A stretch of 64,000 bases of DNA. Source: an uncultured Lachnospiraceae bacterium. GTDB lineage: Bacteria > Bacillota > Clostridia > Lachnospirales > Lachnospiraceae. The DNA lies in the NCBI GenBank assembly GCA_910584585.1, contig CAJUBP010000008.1, positions 47,430-111,429 on the forward strand. The letters run 5' to 3'. The notes below the pieces were generated by a model that saw only the letters and a program-made list of their open reading frames with translations, was not told the DNA's origin and ran no database searches. The translations under genes and the position numbers were made by a program. Numbering within the stretch: position 1 is the first letter of the stretch; every line of letters begins with the position of its first letter. Of the stretch, positions 58,178 through 64,000 are shown piece by piece.

Positions 58178-59065
58178 ATGTATCCAATTGTAAAAAAGAG
58201 AAAGCTGGCAGATAAGATTTATCTTATGGATGTCAAAGCGCCCCGTGTGGCCAAGTCCTGTCTGCCCGGACAGTTTGTAATTGTGAAGATGGACGAAGAG
58301 GGAGAGCGGATTCCGCTTACCATTTGTGATTATGACAAAGAAGCCGGAACGGTAACCATTGTATTTCAGATTGTAGGCGCGTCCACTCAGCGCATGGAAT
58401 CCCTGGAAGAGGGCGGCTCTTTCCAGGATTTCGTAGGGCCTTTGGGATGCGCGTCTGAACTGACGGAGACGCCTTTAGAAGAGCTGAAACAAAAAAGGAT
58501 CGTATTTATTGCGGGAGGCGTCGGAACGGCTCCGGTATATCCCCAGGTAAAATGGCTCCATGAACAGGGCATAAGCTGCGATGTCATTATGGGTTCTAAG
58601 ACGAAAGATCTGCTGATTCTGGAAGAGGAAATGAAGCAGGTAGCCGGGAACCTCTATGTGACCACCGACGACGGAAGCTACGGGTTCCACGGAATGGGAA
58701 CCAATCAGCTGGAGGAACTGGTAAAGAATGGAGCTGCATACGATTTGTGCATTGCAATCGGTCCTATGATTATGATGAAATTTGTCTGCCTTCTCACCAA
58801 GAAGCTGGAAATTCCGACAGTTGTTTCCCTGAATCCCATTATGGTGGACGGAACCGGAATGTGCGGCGCGTGCCGGGTAACCGTTGGGGATGAGGTGAAA
58901 TTTGCCTGCGTGGACGGCCCGGAATTTGACGGTCACCTGGTGGATTTCGATCAGGCGATGAAACGCCAGCAGCTGTATAAGACAGAAGAAGGAAGAAGCA
59001 TGCTGAAGCTGACAGAGGGAGACACCCACCACGGCGGATGCGGACAGTGCGGAGGTGACAAATAA
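58178..59065 (+). CDS. nfnA: NAD(P)H-ferredoxin transhydrogenase, NfnA-like subunit
   Basis: A 295-residue ferredoxin-NADP reductase-type protein with FAD domain (RIPLTICDY), NAD domain (IVFIAGGVGTAPVYPQ) and C-terminal 2Fe-2S cysteines in GTGMCGACRVTVG and FACVDGPEF. Together with the next gene it forms the NfnAB/SudAB pair. In characterised Nfn the complex bifurcates electrons between NADH, NADPH and ferredoxin; a sulfide dehydrogenase activity has also been described for relatives. ATG 58178 follows GGCGGAGG; the TTG at 58172 is too close. Stop and next start share one base (TAATG). Confidence 0.9.
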   Translation: MYPIVKKRKLADKIYLMDVKAPRVAKSCLPGQFVIVKMDEEGERIPLTICDYDKEAGTVTIVFQIVGASTQRMESLEEGGSFQDFVGPLGCASELTETPLEELKQKRIVFIAGGVGTAPVYPQVKWLHEQGISCDVIMGSKTKDLLILEEEMKQVAGNLYVTTDDGSYGFHGMGTNQLEELVKNGAAYDLCIAIGPMIMMKFVCLLTKKLEIPTVVSLNPIMVDGTGMCGACRVTVGDEVKFACVDGPEFDGHLVDFDQAMKRQQLYKTEEGRSMLKLTEGDTHHGGCGQCGGDK

Positions 59066-60450
59066 TGGATGTATTAAAGAAAGTACCGGTACGGGAGCAG
59101 GACCCTAAGGAGCGGGCAAAGAATTTCGGGGAAGTGTGCCTGGGCTACAATAAAGAAGAAGCGATGGAAGAGGCAGAAAGATGCCTGAACTGCAAAAATG
59201 CCCAGTGCGTCAAAGGATGTCCGGTGGCCATTGACATTCCCGGATTTGTCGGACAGATCAAAGAAGGAAAGTTTGAGGAAGCTTACCAGACCATCAGCAA
59301 ATCCAGCGCCCTTCCTGCAGTCTGCGGACGCGTATGTCCTCAGGAAAGCCAGTGCGAAGGAAAATGCATTCGGGGCATAAAGGGCGAGCCGGTTTCCATT
59401 GGAAAGCTGGAGCGGTTTACGGCAGACTGGGCAAGAGAACATGAGATCAAGCCGGAGCCTGCGAAAGAGAAAAAAGCTCATAAGGTTGCCGTGATTGGTT
59501 CCGGCCCTGCAGGATTGACCTGTGCCGGGGATTTGGCCAAAATGGGCTATGACGTGACAATTTTTGAAGCCCTTCATGAGCCGGGCGGCGTATTGATTTA
59601 CGGAATTCCGGAATTCCGTCTGCCCAAGAGCGATGTGGTGGCAAAAGAAATTGAAAATGTCAAATCCCTGGGCGTAAAGATCGAGACAAACGTAGTCATC
59701 GGCAAAGCGGGAACCATTGATGAATTGATGGAAGAGGAAGGATTTGAAGCCGTATTTATCGGTTCCGGCGCAGGGCTTCCCAAATTTATGGGAATTCCCG
59801 GCGAGCAGGCCAACGGCGTATTTTCCGCCAATGAATTCCTCACCAGAAATAACCTGATGAAAGCCTTTAAAGAAGAGTACGATACTCCTATTATGAAAGG
59901 AAAGAAGGTTGCGGTAGTGGGCGGCGGAAACGTAGCCATGGACGCGGCCAGAACCGCCCTTCGGTTAGGCGCGGAAGTGCATATTGTGTACCGGAGAAGC
60001 GAAGAAGAGCTTCCGGCCCGTGTGGAAGAAGTGCACCATGCCAAAGAAGAAGGCATTATTTTTGACCTGCTGACGAATCCCACGGAGATTCTGGTGGACG
60101 ACAACGGATGGGTGAAAGGCATGACCTGTATCCGTATGGAACTGGGAGAACCGGATGAATCCGGCAGGAGAAGACCTGTGGAGGTTCCGGGTTCCGAATT
60201 TGATTTGGAACTGGATACGGTGATTATGTCCCTGGGAACTTCCCCCAACCCATTGATTTCCTCCACCACGAAGGGACTGGATATCAACCGCTGGAAATGC
60301 ATTGTGGCAGAAGAGGAAAACGGAGCCACCAGCAAGCCCGGCGTGTTTGCCGGCGGCGACGCCGTGACAGGGGCAGCTACCGTAATCTTGGCTATGGGCG
60401 CGGGAAAAGCGGCGGCAAAAGGAATCGACGAATACCTTTCCAGCAAGTAA
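59065..60450 (+). CDS. nfnB: NAD(P)H-ferredoxin transhydrogenase, NfnB-like subunit
   Basis: A 461-residue GltD-like flavoprotein. N-terminal cysteines for two 4Fe-4S clusters are in CLNCKNAQCVKGCPV and CGRVCPQESQCEGKC. The FAD fold (VIGSGPAGLTCAGDL), the loop GGVLIYGIPEFRLPK and the NADPH fold (VAVVGGGNVAMDAAR) follow, ending with FAGGDAVTGAATV. Often annotated as homotetrameric glutamate synthase small subunit, but the neighbouring NfnA-like gene and the separate gltBD at 21-27 kb favour NfnB. Translation is coupled to nfnA by the 1-base overlap. Confidence 0.9.
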   Translation: MDVLKKVPVREQDPKERAKNFGEVCLGYNKEEAMEEAERCLNCKNAQCVKGCPVAIDIPGFVGQIKEGKFEEAYQTISKSSALPAVCGRVCPQESQCEGKCIRGIKGEPVSIGKLERFTADWAREHEIKPEPAKEKKAHKVAVIGSGPAGLTCAGDLAKMGYDVTIFEALHEPGGVLIYGIPEFRLPKSDVVAKEIENVKSLGVKIETNVVIGKAGTIDELMEEEGFEAVFIGSGAGLPKFMGIPGEQANGVFSANEFLTRNNLMKAFKEEYDTPIMKGKKVAVVGGGNVAMDAARTALRLGAEVHIVYRRSEEELPARVEEVHHAKEEGIIFDLLTNPTEILVDDNGWVKGMTCIRMELGEPDESGRRRPVEVPGSEFDLELDTVIMSLGTSPNPLISSTTKGLDINRWKCIVAEEENGATSKPGVFAGGDAVTGAATVILAMGAGKAAAKGIDEYLSSK

Positions 60451-60556
60451 GGGCTGCTGGATGGCTGTCTGTGCAGAGAGCAAAATGGCTGTGCATGCAG
60501 GGGGCCGAATGACTGTCCGCACAGCAGAAGGCGAAGATTTTTGTTAGGACTTTCAC

Positions 60557-60587
60557 GTAACAGGGAAGCCGAAGGCTGAACTGTTAC
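60557..60587. other. Hairpin in the nfnB-fprA spacer
   Basis: GTAACAG-GGA-AGCC-GAA-GGCT-GAA-CTGTTAC forms two stacked stems with a symmetric internal loop. There is no T run. The 346-bp spacer 60451-60796 also holds the hairpin at 60663 and a TATAAT at 60645-60650. Confidence 0.55.
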
Positions 60588-60644
60588 ACTTTCACTGCAA
60601 GATTAGAGGAAAAGTATTGACGAAAAGCTCTTGGATCAGTAAAA

Positions 60645-60685
60645 TATAATAGTTGGAAATGGGGACTGCCAGTTTCTGGCAGTCC
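60645..60685 (+). promoter_or_regulatory. TATAAT box and 5'-end hairpin ahead of the flavodiiron gene
   Basis: A perfect TATAAT (60645-60650) is followed, at about the expected start of transcription, by a perfect 10-bp hairpin GGACTGCCAG-TTT-CTGGCAGTCC (60663-60685). No good -35 box lies 16-18 bases upstream (TTGACG is 22 bases away), so the promoter may need an activator. The leader to the ATG would be about 140 bases. Confidence 0.45.
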
Positions 60686-60796
60686 TTAATTTATAGCGGA
60701 TATGAAATTGCCCTCCGTTTTCGCATACCGGTTTTTTTGCATCGGAAGCGATTTTATATCATTAAGAAAAACATAAGATTCAGGAGGAAAATAAGT

Positions 60797-61963
60797 ATGA
60801 AAGACGTAACAATTACAGATAATATTTTGTATATCGGCGCAGACGACAGGGATTTGGATTTGTTTGAAAGCCAGTATGTGATCCCGGAAGGGGTATCTTA
60901 TAATTCTTATGTTATTTTAGATGAAAAAGTAGCCGTGATGGATACGGTGGACGCAAGAAGAAAAGATCAGTGGCTGGAAAATCTGGAGCAGGCGTTAGCC
61001 GGACGGACTGTGGACTATCTGGTGGTTTCCCATATGGAGCCGGACCATGCGGCCAACGTTCAGATTCTTGCAGATAAATACCCGGAAATGAAAGTCGTGG
61101 GCAATGCAAAAACCTTCCCCATGATTCAGCAGTTCTTTGAATTGGATCTGTCTGAACGTTCCATAGTGGTCAAAGAGGGAGACGTCTTAAATCTCGGAAC
61201 CCATGAGCTGACCTTTGTGATGGCGCCCATGGTACATTGGCCGGAAGTAATGGTTTCTTATGAGAAAACAGAGAAAATCCTCTTTTCCGCAGACGGGTTC
61301 GGTAAATTTGGCGCGCTGGACGCGGAAGAAGACTGGGCGTGCGAGGCAAGAAGATATTATTTCAATATTGTGGGAAAATACGGCGCCCAGGTACAGGCTC
61401 TTCTGAAAAAAGCGGCAAATCTGGACATTGCCATGATTTGCCCTCTCCACGGTCCGATTTTGAAAGAAAATCTGGAATATTACATTGGAAAATACAATAC
61501 CTGGAGCAGTTATGAGCCGGAAGATGAAGGCGTCCTGGTAGCTTACGCCTCTATCCATGGAAATACGAAAAAGGCAGCAATCAAGATGAAAGAAATTCTG
61601 GAGGCAAAGGGCGCGAAAAAAGTGGCCATTACCGATCTGTCCAGAGACGATATGGCAGAGGCCATCGAGGACGCTTTCCGCTATGATAAGCTGGTGCTTG
61701 CGGCGGCCAGCTATGACGGTGGCGTGTTCCCCTGCATGGAAGATTTTCTCCACCATTTAAAGAGCAAGAACTTCCAGAAACGCGCCGTTGCTCTCATAGA
61801 AAACGGAACCTGGGCTCCCACAGCGGCCAGAACCATGAAAGCTGTGCTGGAACAGATGAAAGAGATTACCCTCTGCGAGAAAACTGTTTCCATCAAATCC
61901 GTGATGAAAGAGGCAAACATTACAGAGATGGAAGCCCTTGCAGAAGAGCTGCTTGACAAATAG
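60797..61963 (+). CDS. Flavodiiron protein (FprA/ROO type)
   Basis: A 388-residue oxygen or nitric oxide reductase. The beta-lactamase-like domain has the diiron motif VVSHMEPDHAANV (H-x-E-x-D-H), the histidine in APMVHWPEVM, the aspartate in LFSADGFGKFG and the histidine in CPLHGPI. From about residue 253 a flavodoxin domain binds FMN (ASIHGNTKKAA). Rubredoxin is not fused, so a separate electron donor is needed. ATG 60797 follows AGGAGG; a start at 60653 would add a non-homologous leader. The serine dehydratase genes follow after 8 bp. Confidence 0.93.
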   Translation: MKDVTITDNILYIGADDRDLDLFESQYVIPEGVSYNSYVILDEKVAVMDTVDARRKDQWLENLEQALAGRTVDYLVVSHMEPDHAANVQILADKYPEMKVVGNAKTFPMIQQFFELDLSERSIVVKEGDVLNLGTHELTFVMAPMVHWPEVMVSYEKTEKILFSADGFGKFGALDAEEDWACEARRYYFNIVGKYGAQVQALLKKAANLDIAMICPLHGPILKENLEYYIGKYNTWSSYEPEDEGVLVAYASIHGNTKKAAIKMKEILEAKGAKKVAITDLSRDDMAEAIEDAFRYDKLVLAAASYDGGVFPCMEDFLHHLKSKNFQKRAVALIENGTWAPTAARTMKAVLEQMKEITLCEKTVSIKSVMKEANITEMEALAEELLDK

Positions 61964-61971
61964 GAGTGCGC

Positions 61972-62664
61972 ATGAATTTATTTGATATTGTGGGGCCTGT
62001 GATGGTAGGGCCTTCCAGTTCCCATACAGCAGGAGCTGTGCGGATCGGCCATATTGCAAGACGTTTGTTAAATGAGCCTGCGGTAAAAGCGGAGATTTTT
62101 CTCCACGGTTCCTTTCGGGCCACCGGCAAAGGCCATGGGACAGATCGGGCTCTGATTGCCGGATTGCTGGAAATGGCTGCGGATGATGAGCGGATTCCAG
62201 ACAGTTTTGCCTGGGCGGATAAGCTGGGGCTTGCCTATTCTTTTGCCGGAATTGAACTGCGGGACGCTCATCCCAATTCGGTGCTGATGAAACTGACAGG
62301 GGCGAAAGGGAGGCGTCTGGAAATCGTGGCGGCCTCTTTAGGAGGCGGACGGATTAAAGTCTGTGAGATTGACGGCCTGGAAGCTAATTTCTGCGGAGAT
62401 TACCCCACGCTGATTGTCCGCAATCAGGATCAGCCGGGGCATGTGGCAGAGGTCACCTCCATGCTGGCTCATAAATCCGTCAATATTGCCACCATGCAGC
62501 TTTACCGGGACAAGCGGGGCGGAAGCGCAGTCCTGGTGCTGGAATGTGATAAAGAAGTGCCCCGGGAGTCCATCCGGTGGCTTGAAAAATTAGAAGGCAT
62601 CTATAAGGTGACTTATTTGAGCCTGGAAAATGAAACGGAAAAGAGCCGCGATGGATTTCTTTAA
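61972..62664 (+). CDS. sdaAB: L-serine dehydratase, iron-sulfur type, beta subunit
   Basis: A 230-residue subunit: LFDIVGPVMVGPSSSHTAGAVRIG is the family start, FHGSF-like LHGSFRATGKGHGTDRAL the conserved core, and residues about 150-222 form an ACT domain (TLIVRNQDQPGHVAEVTSMLA) that probably senses L-serine. With the alpha subunit it deaminates serine to pyruvate and ammonia. ATG 61972 follows AGGAG by five bases; the GTG at 61966 overlaps that site. Confidence 0.94.
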   Translation: MNLFDIVGPVMVGPSSSHTAGAVRIGHIARRLLNEPAVKAEIFLHGSFRATGKGHGTDRALIAGLLEMAADDERIPDSFAWADKLGLAYSFAGIELRDAHPNSVLMKLTGAKGRRLEIVAASLGGGRIKVCEIDGLEANFCGDYPTLIVRNQDQPGHVAEVTSMLAHKSVNIATMQLYRDKRGGSAVLVLECDKEVPRESIRWLEKLEGIYKVTYLSLENETEKSRDGFL

Positions 62665-62736
62665 GGCGAACCATATGTAAGCCTGGAGCATTTTTAGACG
62701 CGCTCTGGAAAATGAAAGATTTAGTTGGAGAGTACT

Positions 62737-63612
62737 ATGAGTTTTCATTCATTAAAGGAAATTATATCAACGGCCGAGAGTCAGAACAAGCCCTTTTTCC
62801 GCATAGTTTTAGAAGACGACATGTCAGAGCGCATGGTATCGGAGGAAGAATCCTTTTCGGCTATGCAGGCCATGTACGCCGCCATGGGAAGCGCAGACGA
62901 ATCTTACGACGGAGCAATGAAATCAGCCAGCGGGCTGGTGGGAAGCGACGGGCAAAGAATGGAGGAGGCCATAAAATCCGGAAAAACCATTTCCGGCGGC
63001 TTTATGGGCGAAGTAATGGCAAGAGCTCTGAAAATGGGCGAATCCAACGCCTGTATGAAACGGATTGTGGCAGCTCCCACCGCAGGCTCCTGCGGAGTCA
63101 TGCCGGCGGTATTTCTGACTTATCAGAATTATTTTCAAGTGTCTGACGAGAAGATGACAGAAGCCATGTTTACCGCTGCCGGCATTGGAACGGTCATTGC
63201 GGAGCGGGCCTTTCTGGCCGGTGCCACCGGAGGATGCCAGGCGGAAATCGGCAGCGCCAGCGCAATGGCAGCCGGCGGACTGGCATATCTGATGGGCGGC
63301 GGGAATCAGGAAATCGCCCATGCCGGAGCCATTGCCTTAAAGAACCTGCTGGGCTTAGTCTGCGACCCGGTGGCCGGCCTGGTGGAAGTGCCCTGCGTAA
63401 AGCGGAATGTAATCGGCGCCGTGAACGCCGTCACCAGCGCAGACATGGCCATAGCCGGGATTGTCAGCCGGATACCGCCAGATGAGGTAATCGACGCCAT
63501 GCGGGCCATCGGCATGGCTCTGCCCTGCTCCCTGAAAGAAACCGGAGAAGGCGGTCTTGCCGCAACTCCCTCAGGGATAGCCATATCAAAAAAACTAATA
63601 TCAGATTTTTAG
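62737..63612 (+). CDS. sdaAA: L-serine dehydratase, iron-sulfur type, alpha subunit
   Basis: A 291-residue catalytic subunit. Cysteines for the oxygen-sensitive 4Fe-4S cluster are in AAPTAGSCGVMPAV, LGLVCDPVAGLVEVPCVKRN, and GGCQAEIGSASAMAAGG is the matching conserved loop. Length fits the two-gene Firmicutes enzyme. ATG 62737 follows GGAG by six bases; a TTG at 62725 is too close. A terminator follows directly. Confidence 0.94.
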   Translation: MSFHSLKEIISTAESQNKPFFRIVLEDDMSERMVSEEESFSAMQAMYAAMGSADESYDGAMKSASGLVGSDGQRMEEAIKSGKTISGGFMGEVMARALKMGESNACMKRIVAAPTAGSCGVMPAVFLTYQNYFQVSDEKMTEAMFTAAGIGTVIAERAFLAGATGGCQAEIGSASAMAAGGLAYLMGGGNQEIAHAGAIALKNLLGLVCDPVAGLVEVPCVKRNVIGAVNAVTSADMAIAGIVSRIPPDEVIDAMRAIGMALPCSLKETGEGGLAATPSGIAISKKLISDF

Positions 63613-63613
63613 A

Positions 63614-63663
63614 AAAAAGAGTTGATGCATGTGAAGCAATTTCACACAACATCAGCTCTTTTT
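63614..63663 (+). terminator. Terminator after sdaAA
   Basis: AAAAAGAGTTGATG (63614-63627) pairs with CATCAGCTCTTTTT (63650-63663), with an inner GTGAA/TTCAC stem. The paired A and T runs make it likely to work on both strands. Confidence 0.85.
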
Positions 63664-63684
63664 AAAGCACATGCAGCTGGAAGC

Positions 63685-63742
63685 CCCCTTCCCCTAAGCA
63701 GACCTTCAAGGGCGCTCCCATCTGCCGTCCGTCCCCAAAGAT
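63685..63742 (+). repeat. Decayed copy of the 180-bp element
   Basis: CCTAAGCAGACCTTCAAGGGCG matches the start of the element interior (CCTAAGCAAACCATTCATGGGCG in copy C with a few changes), then after a deletion TCTGCCGTCCGTCCCCAAAGAT matches its tail. About 110 bp of interior are missing. Confidence 0.5.
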
Positions 63743-63866
63743 TTCCTTCCACAGTACAGTGCCAAAAAAATTTTTTCAAAAAATCCCGCAAACTTGAAGT
63801 TATGCCCCCAACCATCTCGTTATAGATAAATGACAGACAGTGAAACAAGGAAAGGAGGCGGATAGA

Positions 63867-64000
63867 ATCGATAAAGAAGCATATTTCAATTATCTGCTGG
63901 ATACATACGAAAGACTGGTATATTCCATTTGCTTTAAGATGACAGGCAACCAGTTCGACGCAGAAGATTTGACACAGGAAACTTTTTTATCTGTTTATAA
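63867..64000 (+). CDS. ECF-type RNA polymerase sigma factor, 3'-truncated
   Basis: Only 44 codons are in the window. YLLDTYERLVYSICFKMTGN and FDAEDLTQETFLSVY match sigma-70 region 2 (the DAEDLxQExF core-binding pattern). A near-perfect AAAGGAGG (63851-63858) is followed after eight bases by an in-frame ATC, the position a start codon should have; no ATG, GTG or TTG lies at good spacing. An in-frame GTG at 63840 would make the start precede this ribosome site and has none of its own. Start codon is therefore uncertain and may be non-canonical. The gene continues beyond the window. Confidence 0.7.
   Translation, partial: MDKEAYFNYLLDTYERLVYSICFKMTGNQFDAEDLTQETFLSVY

Noticed and set aside
59065..60450. 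A second glutamate synthase small subunit
   Set aside because: The coupled ferredoxin-NADP-reductase-like gene and the separate gltBD operon fit NfnAB better.
62712..63146. A 144-codon arginine-rich frame over sdaAA
   Set aside because: It is a shifted reading of the clear serine dehydratase alpha-subunit gene.
1..64000. tRNA, rRNA, replication origin or attachment sites
   Set aside because: No cloverleaf, rRNA segment, DnaA-box cluster or integrase-linked repeat was recognised by eye; a dedicated scan could still find a short RNA.

Overview
The window looks like a chromosomal segment of an anaerobic, Gram-positive, diaminopimelate-containing Clostridia member, most likely a Lachnospiraceae-type gut bacterium. 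This rests on gene content and not on any marker gene: a lysine riboswitch before dapA, single-step DAP dehydrogenase, Nfn-type transhydrogenase, a flavodiiron protein, a two-subunit iron-sulfur serine dehydratase, PerR, an LTA-synthase-like sulfatase and AGGAGG-type ribosome sites throughout. No rRNA, tRNA, prophage, insertion sequence or CRISPR array was seen.

Layout. 1-4.8 kb: the 3' part of a fibronectin-III surface protein, hflX and yaaA. 5.2-7.5 kb (minus): LTA-synthase-like sulfatase. 7.9-12.2 kb: a folate operon folC-folE-HD protein-folP-folB/folK. 12.2-16.6 kb: a repeat-rich leucine-rich-repeat protein, then a VWA protein and its MoxR-type AAA+ ATPase. 16.6-20.1 kb: HAD phosphatase, DAP dehydrogenase, an unrecognised protein and a CPBP protease. 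20.1-21.2 kb: a long non-coding stretch full of repeats. 21.2-27.2 kb: gltB-gltD. 27.4-30.7 kb: a soluble CZB chemoreceptor, perR and an iron-sulfur aldo/keto reductase. 30.7-37.2 kb: a sulfur block (siroheme reductase and LysR regulator facing a CoA-disulfide-reductase-like enzyme, an AsrC-like reductase and a YeiH-type exporter). 37.4-41.9 kb: tetrapyrrole genes hemA and a HemC-CobA-HemD triple fusion, then a HAD hydrolase. 42.0-46.5 kb: marR and a heterodimeric ABC exporter. 46.5-53.5 kb: fabH, an AAA/PD-(D/E)XK protein, an amidase, a ParA-like protein, cyclophilin, an SSB-like protein and a BtuR-like protein. 53.6-58.0 kb: lysine riboswitch, dapA, dapB and fructose-1,6-bisphosphatase. 58.2-63.6 kb: nfnA-nfnB, flavodiiron protein and sdaAB-sdaAA. 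The 5' end of an ECF-type sigma factor closes the window.

How the genes fit together. dapA, dapB and ddh give a short route to meso-DAP and lysine, with the first step under lysine control. HemA and the triple fusion run from glutamyl-tRNA towards precorrin-2, the siroheme precursor that the two nearby sulfite/nitrite-type reductases need; the neighbouring exporter and sulfur-handling flavoenzyme suggest a sulfite or thiol module. GltBD and NfnAB link NADPH, ferredoxin and nitrogen assimilation. PerR, the flavodiiron protein and YaaA point to oxygen and peroxide defence.

The most unusual non-coding feature is a dispersed element with an exactly 180-bp core and 24-bp terminal inverted repeats. 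Three full copies (about 4.95, 20.8 and 54.9 kb) and several deleted derivatives (about 4.84, 51.4 and 63.7 kb) are present. Two copies differ at six stem positions and all six are compensated on the opposite arm. Several tandem repeats, including in-frame ones inside folC and the repeat-rich protein, show that short-repeat expansion is active here.
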